Made by a program: the position numbers and the translations under genes. From Lysobacter panacisoli (GTDB lineage Bacteria > Pseudomonadota > Gammaproteobacteria > Xanthomonadales > Xanthomonadaceae): a stretch of DNA of 64,000 nucleotides. The stretch is from the NCBI RefSeq assembly GCF_009765165.1, contig NZ_VLNU01000001.1, forward strand, positions 2,035,001 to 2,099,000. Reading direction: 5' to 3'. The notes below the pieces were generated by a model. The model ran no database searches. It was not told the DNA's origin and worked only from the letters and a program-made list of their open reading frames with translations. The stretch's first letter is position 1; every line of letters starts with the position of its first letter. This document shows positions 52,577-62,621 of the stretch, in pieces.

Positions 52577-53070
52577 TGGCCGCGACGACCCTCGTCCTGC
52601 GCGACATCCACCAGACCGCCGCGCCCCCGTGGTGGCCGCCCGCACCGGGCTGGTGGGTGGTGATTGCGATCGTGCTGGCGCTCGTCGTTGCATACGCGTG
52701 GTGGCGCAGGCGCGAAACCCGACGCCGGCAGGCGATCGCGCGATGGTTCGATGGCGAACTCGATGCCGCCACCTCCGCGCCCGCGCAGATCGCGGCGATG
52801 TCGGAACTGCTGCGTCGCGCCGGACGCCGACGCGATCCGCGCGCCGATCGCCTTCACGGCGAGGAATGGCTGGTGTTCCTCGACGACGTCGAACCTGTCG
52901 CCCGCCGTCGCCGCGGATCGCATGGGCGCACGCCGGTGCGCGTGTTCTCTGAAGGCGACGGCCGCCTGCTGCTCGACGGTGCGTTCCGTCGCGACGTCGA
53001 TGCGGCACGCGTCGATGCCCTGCGTCGACTCGCACGCGAGCGCTTCCTGCGCTGGATGGGTGCGTCGTGA
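52576..53070 (+). CDS. DUF4381 membrane protein
   Basis: This 164-aa protein has a periplasmic start with IHQTAAPPWWPPAPGWW, one membrane helix (about 28-45) and a basic cytoplasmic domain (LLRRAGRRRDPRADRLHGEEWLVFLD). The layout fits DUF4381, found between DUF58 and BatA genes. It overlaps the genes on both sides by one base. Probably a scaffold within the inner-membrane complex, which is inference. Confidence 0.88.
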   Translation: MAATTLVLRDIHQTAAPPWWPPAPGWWVVIAIVLALVVAYAWWRRRETRRRQAIARWFDGELDAATSAPAQIAAMSELLRRAGRRRDPRADRLHGEEWLVFLDDVEPVARRRRGSHGRTPVRVFSEGDGRLLLDGAFRRDVDAARVDALRRLARERFLRWMGAS

Positions 53071-54089
53071 TGGACGCCTTGCTCGCGCCGTTGGCGGTCG
53101 CGCGCGATGCGTTCGCATGGCCGTGGATGCTGCTCGCGCTACCGTTGCCGTGGCTCGCGCGCTGGCTGTTGCCGCCGGTGCGGCACGACGCATCCGCGGC
53201 GCTGCGCGTGCCGTTCGGTGAGCGCATCGATCGCGTCGCGCGCGCGGGCGGGCGCACTGCGTTCGGCGGCCGCGTCGGTTGGCTGGCATGGCTGGGTTGG
53301 ATCCTGCTGTGCGTGGCCGCAGCGCGACCGCAGCAGCTCGGTGAGGCAGTGCAGCCGCCGCAGGCGGGCCGCGACCTGATGCTCGCCCTGGACCTCTCCG
53401 GCAGCATGCGTGAGCCTGACATGGATCTGGGCGGACGCACGGTCGATCGACTCACCGCGGCCAAGGCCGTGCTCGCCGACTTCCTCGATCGTCGGGGTGG
53501 CGATCGCGTCGGGCTGATCGTGTTCGGCCGGCGCGCGTATGCGTTGACGCCGCTCACGCACGATCTCGCCTCGGTTCGCCAGCAGCTCGAAGACAGCGTG
53601 ATCGGCTTGGCCGGGCAGGAGACCGCGATCGGCGATGCCATCGCGCTCGCGGCCAAGCGCCTGCGCGCACAGCCCGCGGAGCAGCGCGTGCTGGTGTTGC
53701 TGACCGATGGCGTGAACACCGCCGGCATGCTGCAGCCGAAGAAGGCCGCGGAGATCGCCCACAACGAAGGCGTGCGCATCCACACCATTGCCTTTGGTGG
53801 CGAAGGCTCGCTGTCGCTGTTCGGCCTGCAATTGCCGATGCCGGGTGCGGGCGACGAGATCGACGAAGCGACCCTGCGCGAGATCGCGCGCAGCACCGGC
53901 GGGCGCTTCTTCCGCGCACGCGACACCTCGCAGCTGGTCGGCATCTACGCGGAGATCGACCGGCTCGAACCGGTCGAACGTCCCGGCCAGGCGGTGCGTC
54001 CGCGCATCGAGCGCTATCCGTATCCGCTTGCCGCATCGCTGGCATTCGCGCTGCTCGCATTCGCCTGGCCGAAGCGGAGGCGCGCATGA
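53070..54089 (+). CDS. VWA-domain protein, BatA type
   Basis: This 339-aa protein has two N-terminal membrane helices (about 10-35 and 68-86), a VWA domain (about 100-300) with an intact MIDAS (Asp108-Leu-Ser110-Gly-Ser112) and TDGVNTAG, and a C-terminal helix. The VWA domain faces the periplasm and binds partners through a metal. It matches the BatA position after DUF4381. ATG at 53070 follows a GTG that is also possible. Confidence 0.92.
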   Translation: MDALLAPLAVARDAFAWPWMLLALPLPWLARWLLPPVRHDASAALRVPFGERIDRVARAGGRTAFGGRVGWLAWLGWILLCVAAARPQQLGEAVQPPQAGRDLMLALDLSGSMREPDMDLGGRTVDRLTAAKAVLADFLDRRGGDRVGLIVFGRRAYALTPLTHDLASVRQQLEDSVIGLAGQETAIGDAIALAAKRLRAQPAEQRVLVLLTDGVNTAGMLQPKKAAEIAHNEGVRIHTIAFGGEGSLSLFGLQLPMPGAGDEIDEATLREIARSTGGRFFRARDTSQLVGIYAEIDRLEPVERPGQAVRPRIERYPYPLAASLAFALLAFAWPKRRRA

Positions 54090-55798
54090 ATCTGCCCGCC
54101 GGCATCGATCTCGCGGCGTTGCACCTGCTGCGCCCGCAGTGGCTATGGGCGCTGCTCGCATTGCCGTTGCTGATGGCGTTCTCGCGCGTGCGTCGCCGTC
54201 GCACGAGCGTCTGGCGCGAATCGGTAGACGCACACCTGCTGCCGCACCTGCTGGTCGAACGCGGCGATGCGCGTGTGCGTCGCGCGTGGGGCGTTGGCAT
54301 CGCGGCGTACGTGCTTGCCGTGATCGCACTCGCCGGACCGAGCTGGCGCCAGAGCGAGCAGCCGTTGTGGCACGACCGCACGCCGCTGGTGATCGCGCTC
54401 GATCTGTCGAGCGCCACGTCGGCCGGCGACCTGCCGCCGTCGCGACTCGCGCAGGCGCGCGCGAAGATCGACGCGCTGTTGCGCGCACGTGCGGACGGGC
54501 AGGTCGCGCTGGTCGTGTTCGCCGATGATGCCTACACCGTGGCGCCGCTCACCGAGGACGCGGCCAACGTCGCGCTGTTCCTCGATGCGCTGGAACCCGA
54601 CGTGATGCCCGTCGACGGACAGCGTCCGGATCGCGCGATCGAATGGTCGGCGAAGCTGCTGAGGCAGTCGGGCTTCGATCGCGGCGTGATCCTGCTGCTC
54701 ACCGATCGCGCCGACGACCGTGCGCGCGATGCCGCGGCGGCCGCGCGAAGCCAGGGCGCGCGCGTGGACGTGATGGGTCTGGGAACGGACGCCGGAGCGT
54801 CGTATCGGCGTGGCGACGGCACATTCGGGCAGGCGCGGCTCGACGCCGCATCGCTGCGCTCGCTCGCGTCGGCGGGCGGTGGCCGCTATGCCGCCATCGC
54901 CACCGACGATGGCGACCTGCGCGCGCTGGACGTACTCGATCCGGACACCACGCTCGGCAGCGGCGATGCAAAGCAGAGCGATGCGACGCGCGGTCGTGCG
55001 TGGCAGGACGATGGCTTCTGGCTGCTGCCGCCGCTGATGCTGTTGGCGCTGTTCGCGTTCCGTCGTCGCGCGGCGCTCGCGGTACTGCTGCTGTGCATCG
55101 GCTGGCCGCCGGCACAGGCCGCCGACTGGTGGCGTCGTGCGGACCAGGTCGAACATGCACAGATGGACGATGGCAATCGCGCGTACCGCAAGGGCGATTT
55201 CGCCGATGCGGCGCAACGTTACGAGCGCGTGGACAGCGCCGACTCGCATTACAACCGAGGCAATGCGCTGGCCAAGGCGGGAGAGTATCCGCAGGCGATC
55301 GCCGCCTACGACGAAGCCCTCAAGCGCGCGCCGGGCATGGAGGACGCCATCGCCAACAAGCGCGCGGTCGAAGCGGCGATGAAGCGGCAGCAGCAATCGT
55401 CGCCGAAGGGCGGTGGCGGGCAGTCGCAATCGCCGAAGGACCAGAAGCCGTCGCAGGGCGGACAGGGTGCACAGTCGCCGTCGTCGCAGCAGCAGAAACA
55501 ACAGTCGTCCCAATCGCCGCAGCAACAGCCCGGGCAGGCGCCCAAGGCCGGCGATGCGCAGTCGCAACGCGAGGCCGACCGTGCGCAACGCGAACGCATG
55601 CAGCGGGCGCTGGAGCAGCAGCGCGGCGACAAGGCGCCGAAGCCCGGCGAAGAGCCCGTGCAGGAAACACCGCAGCAACGCGAGCGTCGCCTCGCCAACG
55701 AAGCCTGGCTGCGCCGCGTGCCGGACGATCCGGGTGGACTGCTGCGCGAGAAACTGCGCATCGAACACGAACGCCGTCAATTGCAGGACAAAGAATGA
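54086..55798 (+). CDS. VWA-TPR protein, BatB/BatC fusion type
   Basis: The 570-aa protein joins an N-terminal VWA domain (about 95-290; membrane helices near 15-35 and 68-85) to a C-terminal TPR pair (about 365-430: GDFADAAQRYERV, HYNRGNALAKAGEYPQAIAAYDEALKRAP) and a long Gln/Ser/Gly-rich, charged tail. The MIDAS motif reads DLSSA: the second serine (position 110) is alanine. The tail is of low complexity. ATGA overlaps link it with BatA and BatD. Function unknown beyond the Bat complex. Confidence 0.9.
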   Translation: MNLPAGIDLAALHLLRPQWLWALLALPLLMAFSRVRRRRTSVWRESVDAHLLPHLLVERGDARVRRAWGVGIAAYVLAVIALAGPSWRQSEQPLWHDRTPLVIALDLSSATSAGDLPPSRLAQARAKIDALLRARADGQVALVVFADDAYTVAPLTEDAANVALFLDALEPDVMPVDGQRPDRAIEWSAKLLRQSGFDRGVILLLTDRADDRARDAAAAARSQGARVDVMGLGTDAGASYRRGDGTFGQARLDAASLRSLASAGGGRYAAIATDDGDLRALDVLDPDTTLGSGDAKQSDATRGRAWQDDGFWLLPPLMLLALFAFRRRAALAVLLLCIGWPPAQAADWWRRADQVEHAQMDDGNRAYRKGDFADAAQRYERVDSADSHYNRGNALAKAGEYPQAIAAYDEALKRAPGMEDAIANKRAVEAAMKRQQQSSPKGGGGQSQSPKDQKPSQGGQGAQSPSSQQQKQQSSQSPQQQPGQAPKAGDAQSQREADRAQRERMQRALEQQRGDKAPKPGEEPVQETPQQRERRLANEAWLRRVPDDPGGLLREKLRIEHERRQLQDKE

Positions 55799-57507
55799 TC
55801 CCGACGACGACCCCGCTGCGACGCTTCGCGATGCAGGCGATGACGCTGGTGCTGCTGGCGCTGGTGAGCCTCGCGGCCCCTGCACAGGTGCGCGCGTGGG
55901 TCGACCGCGACCGCATCGCGATGGGCGAGACGGTGACGCTCAACATCGAGACCACCGCGGCCACCGTCAGTGAGCCCGACTACGCGCCGCTGCTCACCGA
56001 TTTCTTCCTCAGTGGCCACACCAGCCGGCGCGAGTTCGTGAGGAGTGGCGGGCGCAACATGGCGCGCACGCTGTACGCGGTCGCGCTGCGGCCGCGACGC
56101 GACGGCGTGGTGACCGTGCCGCCGCTGTACGTCGGCAGCCAGCGCACGCAGCCGATCATGCTGACGGTCGCACCGTCCGCCGCGCCGTCGTCGTCGCGCG
56201 CCGGTGCCGATGTCTTCATCGAGAGCGAAGCCGACGACGACGATCCCTACGTGCAGCAGTCGGTCGGCTGGGTGGTGCGGTTGTATTCGGCGACGCCGCT
56301 GGTGTCGGGGCAGCTCGACCAGGCGCCGCCTGACGGCGCGTCGCTGCAGCGCGTCGGCGACGATGCGCAGTACCAGCGCGACCTCGGCGGTCGCCGCTAC
56401 AGCGTGGTCGAACGTCGCTTCCTGCTGGTTCCGGAACGAAGCGGTCCGCTGGTCATTCCGCCCGCGCATTTCGAAGGCCGCGGTGCGGGCGGATTCTTCG
56501 ACGATCTGCTCGGCAACCGCGGCGGCGCGCTTGCCGCCGACGCCGCGCCGCGCTCGCTGCAGGTGCGACCGGTGCCGCCGAACGCGCCGCAGCCCTGGCT
56601 GCCGCTGCAGAACCTGCAACTGCGCTACCAGTCCACGCCGCAGGAACTGCGCGCCGGTACCGCCGCGACGCTGGTGGTCGAGGCCGTCGCCGACGGCGCC
56701 ACCGCCGCGCAGATGCCCGAGCTGCAACTGCCGACCATCGACGGCGCGCAGGTCTTCGCCGAACCGGTGCAGGCCGACGAGCGCTTCGTCGATGGCCGTC
56801 CGCGGGTGAAGCTCACCCGTCGCTTCTCGGTCGTGCCGGCGCGGGCCGGTAGCGCGCGCCTGGGTGGGATGGAAATGACGTGGTGGGACGTGCGGGCCGG
56901 CGCCGAGCGCACCGCAAGCCTGCCTCAGTTGAACTGGAACGTACTCCCCGCGCCGGCGGGCGGCGCGGCCACCGCGACAGCGCCGACGCCGGTGCCATCC
57001 GCCTCGACGTCGATCGTCGGAAACGCCGCGCCCGCGCAGTCGGTCATCGATTTCGGTGGCGCCAATCGCATCTGGATACTCGCCGCGCTGCTGTTCGCCG
57101 CGCTGTGGCTGTTCACCCTGGTCTGGGGACTGCACCGCGGTGACACGCGTGCCGGAGCGGTTCGTGCCGAGCCGTTGCCGTCGGACGCGCCGCCTGCTGC
57201 GGGCACGGACCTCAAGCGGTTGATCGATCGTGGCGACTTCGGCGACGTTGCCGACGCCCTGTGCGCGATGGCGCGTCCGCCGGTCCGCGACCTGGATGCC
57301 CTGCGCGGCCGGCTCGACGACGCGACCCAGCGCGAGGCCATCGATGCCCTGCAGCGCGCCCGCTGGGGCGGCGGCAATGCGGTGGCCGCCCGCGAGCTGC
57401 TGCGCCGCGCCTTTGCCGGCGGACCACGCTGGCGGGCCGTGGCGGCCGAGGCGACGCCGCCATTGCCGCCACTGTACCCACGCGCACGGCCGGAAAAGCG
57501 GGGCTGA
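55795..57507 (+). CDS. BatD/oxygen-tolerance family protein
   Basis: The 570-aa BatD-type protein has a signal peptide (cleavage near APAQVRA), immunoglobulin-like beta domains (about 35-400), including VTLNIETTAATVSEPDY, a membrane helix near 425-445 and a cytoplasmic C-terminal region. BatD proteins extend into the periplasm. It overlaps the VWA-TPR gene by 4 nt and is the last of the operon. In other bacteria Bat operons aid aerotolerance or envelope stress; here not tested. Confidence 0.9.
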   Translation: MIPTTTPLRRFAMQAMTLVLLALVSLAAPAQVRAWVDRDRIAMGETVTLNIETTAATVSEPDYAPLLTDFFLSGHTSRREFVRSGGRNMARTLYAVALRPRRDGVVTVPPLYVGSQRTQPIMLTVAPSAAPSSSRAGADVFIESEADDDDPYVQQSVGWVVRLYSATPLVSGQLDQAPPDGASLQRVGDDAQYQRDLGGRRYSVVERRFLLVPERSGPLVIPPAHFEGRGAGGFFDDLLGNRGGALAADAAPRSLQVRPVPPNAPQPWLPLQNLQLRYQSTPQELRAGTAATLVVEAVADGATAAQMPELQLPTIDGAQVFAEPVQADERFVDGRPRVKLTRRFSVVPARAGSARLGGMEMTWWDVRAGAERTASLPQLNWNVLPAPAGGAATATAPTPVPSASTSIVGNAAPAQSVIDFGGANRIWILAALLFAALWLFTLVWGLHRGDTRAGAVRAEPLPSDAPPAAGTDLKRLIDRGDFGDVADALCAMARPPVRDLDALRGRLDDATQREAIDALQRARWGGGNAVAARELLRRAFAGGPRWRAVAAEATPPLPPLYPRARPEKRG

Positions 57508-57557
57508 GGGGGGCGGGCTGGTGTAATCTCGCCGGCTGATTTGCCCGAGAGAACCGC

Positions 57558-58910
57558 ATGAGCCACATCAGCCTGCCCGAAGCCAAGATGCCGACGAAGG
57601 GGATGCCCCTCCACATCAAGGTGATGCTGGGCTTCGTCCTGGGCGCGACCCTGGGCCTGCTGGCGCACTTCATCGCGCCGGGCTCGCCGCTGGTGCTGGG
57701 CCTGGTGGGCTACGTCGCGCAGCCGGTCGGACAGGTGTTCCTCGCACTGCTGTTCATGCTGGTGTTGCCGCTGATGTTCTCCGCGCTGGTGCTGGGCGTG
57801 GCCGAACTCGGCGACGTCGCCAGCCTCGGCCGGCTCGGCTGGCGCACGCTGATCTATACCGCCGTGGTGACGCTGATCGCGGTCGCGATCGGCCTGTTGA
57901 TGGTCAACCTGATCGGGCCCGGTCACGGACTGGATCGCGGCATGCTCGACCAGGCGATGGCGCAGGGCGCGCAGAAGGCCGGCGAGATCGCGGCCACCGG
58001 CCAGCAGCTCGACTTCATGAAGATGCTGCTCGGCATCGTCCCGAAGAACGTGCTCGCCGCGGCGGTGGACGACAAGCAGAAGCTCGGCGTGATGTTCTTC
58101 GCGCTGATGATCGGCATCGGCCTGGTGATGACGCCCAGCCCGCACACGCAGGCGTTCAAGAACGCGATCCAGGGCCTGTTCGAGATCTGCATGCGCCTGA
58201 TCGGCATGATCATCAAGCTCGCGCCGTACGCGGTGGCGTGCCTGATGTTCGCGCTGTGCGCGCAGTTCGGCTGGGAGCTGCTGCTGGTGCTGGGCAAGTT
58301 CGCCTTCACCGTGGTGCTGGCGATCGCGGTGCACATGTTCATCGTGCTGCCGCTGTGGGTGAAGTTCATGGGCGGCATGAGCCCGCGCGCGTTCTTCCGT
58401 GGCAGCCAGGAAGCGCTGCTGACCGCGTTTGCGACCGCGTCCTCGACCGGCACGCTGCCGGTCACGCTGCGCGTGGCCGAGCAGAACCTCAAGCTGCCGC
58501 GCAAGGTTTCGCGCTTCGTGCTGACCGTCGGCGCTTCGGCCAACCACCACGGCACCGCGCTGTTCGAAGGCATCACCGTGCTGTTCCTGGCGCAGGCGTT
58601 CGGCGTGGAGCTGACCCTGATGCACCAGGTGATGGTACTGGGCCTGTGCCTGCTCGGCGGTATCGGCACCGCCGGCGTGCCGGCCGGTTCGCTGCCGGTG
58701 ATCGCGATGATCTGCGCCGTGCTCGGCATCCCGGCCGAGGGCGTGGGCATCATCCTCGGCGTCGACCGTTTCCTCGACATGTGCCGCACCTCGCTCAACG
58801 TCACCGGCGACCTGGCGACGGCGGTCGTGGTCGCGCACCGCAGCGGCGACGTCGCCGAAACCGAGGCCGATATCCTGCCGGCCGAGCCCGCGCCCGAAGC
58901 CGCAGGCTGA
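57558..58910 (+). CDS. Dicarboxylate/amino acid:cation symporter (DAACS), copy 1
   Basis: This 450-aa transporter of the GltP/DctA fold has eight helices and two hairpins. The HP1 serine motif appears in TASSTGTLPVTLRVAE, and the TM7 motif reads NHHGT (329-333) instead of the usual NMDGT. HP2 has LLGGIGTAGVPAGSLPV, and TM8 DRFLDMCRTSLNVTGD is conserved. It moves acidic amino acids or C4-dicarboxylates with Na+ or H+. Start ATG 57558. A paralogue follows directly, so it is a tandem duplication that has diverged. Confidence 0.93.
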   Translation: MSHISLPEAKMPTKGMPLHIKVMLGFVLGATLGLLAHFIAPGSPLVLGLVGYVAQPVGQVFLALLFMLVLPLMFSALVLGVAELGDVASLGRLGWRTLIYTAVVTLIAVAIGLLMVNLIGPGHGLDRGMLDQAMAQGAQKAGEIAATGQQLDFMKMLLGIVPKNVLAAAVDDKQKLGVMFFALMIGIGLVMTPSPHTQAFKNAIQGLFEICMRLIGMIIKLAPYAVACLMFALCAQFGWELLLVLGKFAFTVVLAIAVHMFIVLPLWVKFMGGMSPRAFFRGSQEALLTAFATASSTGTLPVTLRVAEQNLKLPRKVSRFVLTVGASANHHGTALFEGITVLFLAQAFGVELTLMHQVMVLGLCLLGGIGTAGVPAGSLPVIAMICAVLGIPAEGVGIILGVDRFLDMCRTSLNVTGDLATAVVVAHRSGDVAETEADILPAEPAPEAAG

Positions 58911-59018
58911 CGCGCGCACACCACCGGCACGTCGATGCCGGTGCCCCCGGGAGGGGATGAAGACGCCCTCCACGCGCGTTTCTGCATCATCCGGAGTCCC
59001 CCCGCGTGGAGGGCCCGG

Positions 59019-60335
59019 ATGGCGGCCGAACGACAACCCGACGACGGCAAGCGCCGCTTGCCGCTGCACTGGAAGATGGCGATCGGCTTCACCGTCGGTT
59101 TGCTGCTGGGCCTGATCGCGCATTACGTCGTCGGCGCATCGTCGCCCGGCGTGCTGTGGTTCACCCAGAACGTCACGCAGCCCGCGGGCAACCTGTTCCT
59201 GCGCCTGATCTTCATGCTGGTGATCCCGCTGCTGTTCTCGGCGCTGGTGATCGGCGTGGCGGAGATGGGAGACGTGCGCTCGCTCGGTCGCATCGGCTGG
59301 CGCACGCTGGGCTACACGGTGGTCGTGTCGGGCATCGCGGTGGTGCTGGGCCTGCTGCTGGTGAACTGGCTCAAGCCCGGCGCGGGCATCGATCCGGCGC
59401 GCGCGCAGCAACTGCTCGATGAAGGCTCCGAGCGCGCCAGCGCCATCGTCAGCAGCACCGGCAGCCAGCCCAAGGGGCTGGAGATGCTGGTGTCGATCGT
59501 CCCCGACAACGTGGTCAGGGCCGCGGCCGAGAACACCATCCTGGCGGTGATGTTCTTCGCGCTGATGCTCGGCATCGGGCTCGTGCTCACGCGCAGCAAG
59601 TCCACGGAGATCCTGCTGCGCGGCATCGAGGGCCTGTTCGAGGTGTCGATGACGCTGATCGGGCTGGTGATCCGGCTCGCGCCGTACGCGGTGTTCTGCT
59701 TCATGTTCAACCTGGCCGCGCTGTTCGGCTGGGAGCTGCTGCGCAGCCTCGGCGCCTACGTGGGCGTGGTGGTGCTGGCGCTCGCGCTGCACATGTTCGT
59801 GGTGTACTCGCTGGTGCTGAAGCTGGCGGGCGGCTATTCGCCGGCGAAGTTCTTCCGCGGCGTGCAGGAGGCGATGGTGATGGCCTTCTCCACTGCCTCG
59901 TCCAACGCGACCCTGCCGACCGCCTTGCGCGTGGCCGACGAGAAACTCGGCCTGCCGCGCCGCATCTCGCGCTTCGTGCTGACGGTCGGGGCCACCGCCA
60001 ACCAGAACGGCACCGCGCTGTTCGAAGGCGTGACGGTGCTGTTCCTCGCGCAGTTCTTTGGGGTCGAGCTGACCCTGGCGCAGCAGGTCACGGTGATGTT
60101 CGTATGCATACTCGGCGGCGTGGGCACCGCCGGCGTCCCGGCCGGCTCGCTGCCGGTGGTCGCGCTGATTTGCGGGATGGTGGGCGTGCCGCCGGAGGGG
60201 ATCGGCCTGATCCTCGGTGTGGACCGCTTCCTCGACATGTGCCGGACCACCCTCAACGTCACCGGCGACCTGATGCTTGCCACCGTGGTCTCGCGCGGCG
60301 AACCCGACGGCCCCTCGGGCCTGGAGGAGGCCTGA
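59019..60335 (+). CDS. Dicarboxylate/amino acid:cation symporter (DAACS), copy 2
   Basis: The 438-aa paralogue of the preceding gene shares HP1 TASSNATLPTALRVADE, HP2 VGTAGVPAGSLPVVA and TM8 DRFLDMCRTTLNVTGD. Its TM7 motif is NQNGT (328-332). The start at 59019 is well supported: GGAGGG stands seven bases before ATG. In front lies a GC-rich spacer of 108 nt without other features. The pair probably differs in substrate; acidic amino acid transport is the family default. Confidence 0.93.
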   Translation: MAAERQPDDGKRRLPLHWKMAIGFTVGLLLGLIAHYVVGASSPGVLWFTQNVTQPAGNLFLRLIFMLVIPLLFSALVIGVAEMGDVRSLGRIGWRTLGYTVVVSGIAVVLGLLLVNWLKPGAGIDPARAQQLLDEGSERASAIVSSTGSQPKGLEMLVSIVPDNVVRAAAENTILAVMFFALMLGIGLVLTRSKSTEILLRGIEGLFEVSMTLIGLVIRLAPYAVFCFMFNLAALFGWELLRSLGAYVGVVVLALALHMFVVYSLVLKLAGGYSPAKFFRGVQEAMVMAFSTASSNATLPTALRVADEKLGLPRRISRFVLTVGATANQNGTALFEGVTVLFLAQFFGVELTLAQQVTVMFVCILGGVGTAGVPAGSLPVVALICGMVGVPPEGIGLILGVDRFLDMCRTTLNVTGDLMLATVVSRGEPDGPSGLEEA

Positions 60336-60491
60336 GCCCCGCCGTGGGCGGGAAACCGCAGTCCCGTGCCTCCAATGGGGCGACAGCGCGGCGTCCGGGT
60401 GGGAGAATGGCTGGCCGCTCGGCCCGACGTGTCCGTCGCCCGGCCCCTCGCGCGGCACCCTCCCCGCAGCCGAAGACCGCCTCCCGACGCC

Positions 60492-62477
60492 ATGACGACG
60501 CCCAGCCGCCGCGACCTCGCCAACGCCATCCGATTCCTCGCCATCGACGCCGTACAGGCCGCCAACTCCGGCCACCCGGGCATGCCGATGGGCATGGCCG
60601 ACATCGCCGAGGTGCTCTGGAACGACTACCTGCGCCACAACCCGAAGAACCCGCTGTGGCTCAACCGCGACCGCTTCGTGCTGTCGAACGGCCACGGTTC
60701 GATGCTGCAGTACGCCCTGCTGCACCTGGCCGGTTACGACCTGCCGATCGAAGAGCTGAAGAACTTCCGCCAGCTCAACTCGAAGACCCCGGGCCATCCG
60801 GAGAACTTCATGACGCCGGGCATCGAGACCACCACCGGTCCGCTCGGCCAGGGCTTCGCCAACTCGGTCGGCATGGCGCTCGCGGAGAAGCTGCTGGCGC
60901 AGCGCTTCAACCGGCCCGGCTTCGACCTGATCGACAACCGCACCTGGGTGTTCATGGGCGACGGCTGCCTGATGGAAGGCATCTCGCACGAGGCGGCGTC
61001 GCTGGCCGGCACCTGGGGCCTGCACAAGCTCGTCGCGTTCTGGGACGACAACAAGATTTCCATCGACGGCAACACCGACGGCTGGTTCACCGACGACACG
61101 CCCAAGCGTTTCGAGGCCTATGGCTGGAACGTGGTGCGCAACGTCAACGGTCAGGACGCGGTGGAGATCAAGACCGCCATCGAGACCGCGCTGAAGTCCA
61201 CCGACAAGCCGACCCTGATCTGCTGCCGCACCACGATCGGTTTCGGTTCGCCGGGCAAGGCCGGCAAGGAATCCTCGCACGGTGCACCGCTGGGCAAGGA
61301 AGAGATCGTCGCGACCCGCGAAGCGCTGGGCTGGAAGTACGGCGACTTCGAGATCCCGCAGGACATCTACGACGGCTGGCGCAAGCGCGATCACCAGGCC
61401 GAGGAAGGCGAGTGGGACCGACTGTTCGATGCGTACTCGAAGCAGCATCCGGAGCTGGCCGCCGAACTGCTGCGCCGTGCACGCGGCGACCTGCCGGAAG
61501 GCTTCGTCGCGGCTGCCGACGCGTACATCGCCAAGTTGCAGGCCGAAGGCCCGACGATCGCGTCGCGCAAGGCTTCGCAGATGGCGATCGAGACCTTCGC
61601 GCCGCTGCTGCCGGAACTCATCGGCGGCTCGGCCGACCTCGCGCATTCCAACCTGACCCTGTGGAAGGGCAGCAAGTCGGTCGCGACGAAGGATCCCAAC
61701 GCCAACTACGTCTATTACGGCGTGCGCGAATTCGCGATGACCGCGATCAGCAACGGCATGGGCCTGCACGAGTGCTTCATCCCGTACGACGCCACGTTCC
61801 TGGTGTTCAGCGACTACGCGCGCAACGCCGTGCGCATGAGCGCGCTGATGGGCGCGCACGCGATCCACGTGTACACGCACGACTCCATCGGCCTGGGCGA
61901 GGACGGTCCGACCCACCAGCCGATCGAGCACCTCGCTTCGCTGCGCTACATCCCGGACAACGACGTGTGGCGTCCGTGCGATGCGGTCGAGTCCGCCGCA
62001 TGCTGGAAGGCCGCGATCGTGCGTAACGACGGCCCGAGCTGCCTGATCTTCTCGCGCCAGAACCTCATGCACCAGCCGCGCACCGCGCAGCAGGTCGCCG
62101 ACATCGCGCGTGGCGGTTACGTGCTGAAGGATTCCGTCGGCGCGCCGGAGATCATCCTGATCGCGACCGGTTCCGAAGTCGGACTGGCCACGCAGGCCGC
62201 CGCGCAGCTGGGCGACAAGGTGCGCGTGGTGTCGATGCCGTCGACCGACGTGTTCGACCGCCAGGACGCCGCGTACCGCGAATCCGTGCTGCCGAAGGCC
62301 TGCCGCAAGCGTGTCGCCATCGAAGCCGGCGTCGGCGCGTTCTGGCGCAAGTACGTCGGCCTGGACGGCGCGGTGATCGGCATCGACGAGTTCGGTGCAT
62401 CCGCGCCGGCCGAGAAGCTGTTCCCGCACTTCGGCTTCACGGTCGAGAAGGTCGTAGAGGCGGCGAAGTCGCTCTGA
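60492..62477 (+). CDS. tkt: Transketolase
   Basis: The 661-aa thiamine-diphosphate enzyme transfers two-carbon units in the pentose phosphate pathway. Motifs: SGHPGMPMG (about 27-35), [16 protein letters not shown] (ThDP/Mg), HGAPLG, and the C-terminal GSADLAHSN and [19 protein letters not shown] at 60492. The gene has its own strong downstream hairpin and is separated from the symporters by 156 nt. It acts in the same pathway as rpiA at the other end of the window. Confidence 0.97.
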   Translation: MTTPSRRDLANAIRFLAIDAVQAANSGHPGMPMGMADIAEVLWNDYLRHNPKNPLWLNRDRFVLSNGHGSMLQYALLHLAGYDLPIEELKNFRQLNSKTPGHPENFMTPGIETTTGPLGQGFANSVGMALAEKLLAQRFNRPGFDLIDNRTWVFMGDGCLMEGISHEAASLAGTWGLHKLVAFWDDNKISIDGNTDGWFTDDTPKRFEAYGWNVVRNVNGQDAVEIKTAIETALKSTDKPTLICCRTTIGFGSPGKAGKESSHGAPLGKEEIVATREALGWKYGDFEIPQDIYDGWRKRDHQAEEGEWDRLFDAYSKQHPELAAELLRRARGDLPEGFVAAADAYIAKLQAEGPTIASRKASQMAIETFAPLLPELIGGSADLAHSNLTLWKGSKSVATKDPNANYVYYGVREFAMTAISNGMGLHECFIPYDATFLVFSDYARNAVRMSALMGAHAIHVYTHDSIGLGEDGPTHQPIEHLASLRYIPDNDVWRPCDAVESAACWKAAIVRNDGPSCLIFSRQNLMHQPRTAQQVADIARGGYVLKDSVGAPEIILIATGSEVGLATQAAAQLGDKVRVVSMPSTDVFDRQDAAYRESVLPKACRKRVAIEAGVGAFWRKYVGLDGAVIGIDEFGASAPAEKLFPHFGFTVEKVVEAAKSL

Positions 62478-62499
62478 GTTCCAGTCAATCGGGCGATTC

Positions 62500-62531
62500 C
62501 ACGAAGCGGCTCCGGCCGCTTCGTGCGTTTT
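62500..62531 (+). terminator. Intrinsic terminator after tkt
   Basis: The stem CACGAAGCGGC with GCCGCTTCGTG (loop TCCG) is followed by CGTTTT, 22 nt past the tkt stop. Confidence 0.8.
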
Positions 62532-62621
62532 GGGCATCCGCGTAGCGACGACCGGCACATGCGCACGGTGTGAGTCGTACCACTACACTGCGCCGGCGAC
62601 TTATCCGGCGCAGGTTCCCGC

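Noticed and set aside
54643..55794. In-frame extension upstream of the BatD start
   Set aside because: It lies inside the VWA-TPR gene in another frame; BatD has its own ATG and signal peptide at 55795.
56925..62558. An unbroken minus-strand reading frame of about 1877 codons across the BatD, symporter and transketolase region
   Set aside because: It is antisense to well-supported genes, its product is His/Arg/Gln-rich low complexity, and such frames are common opposite high-GC codons.
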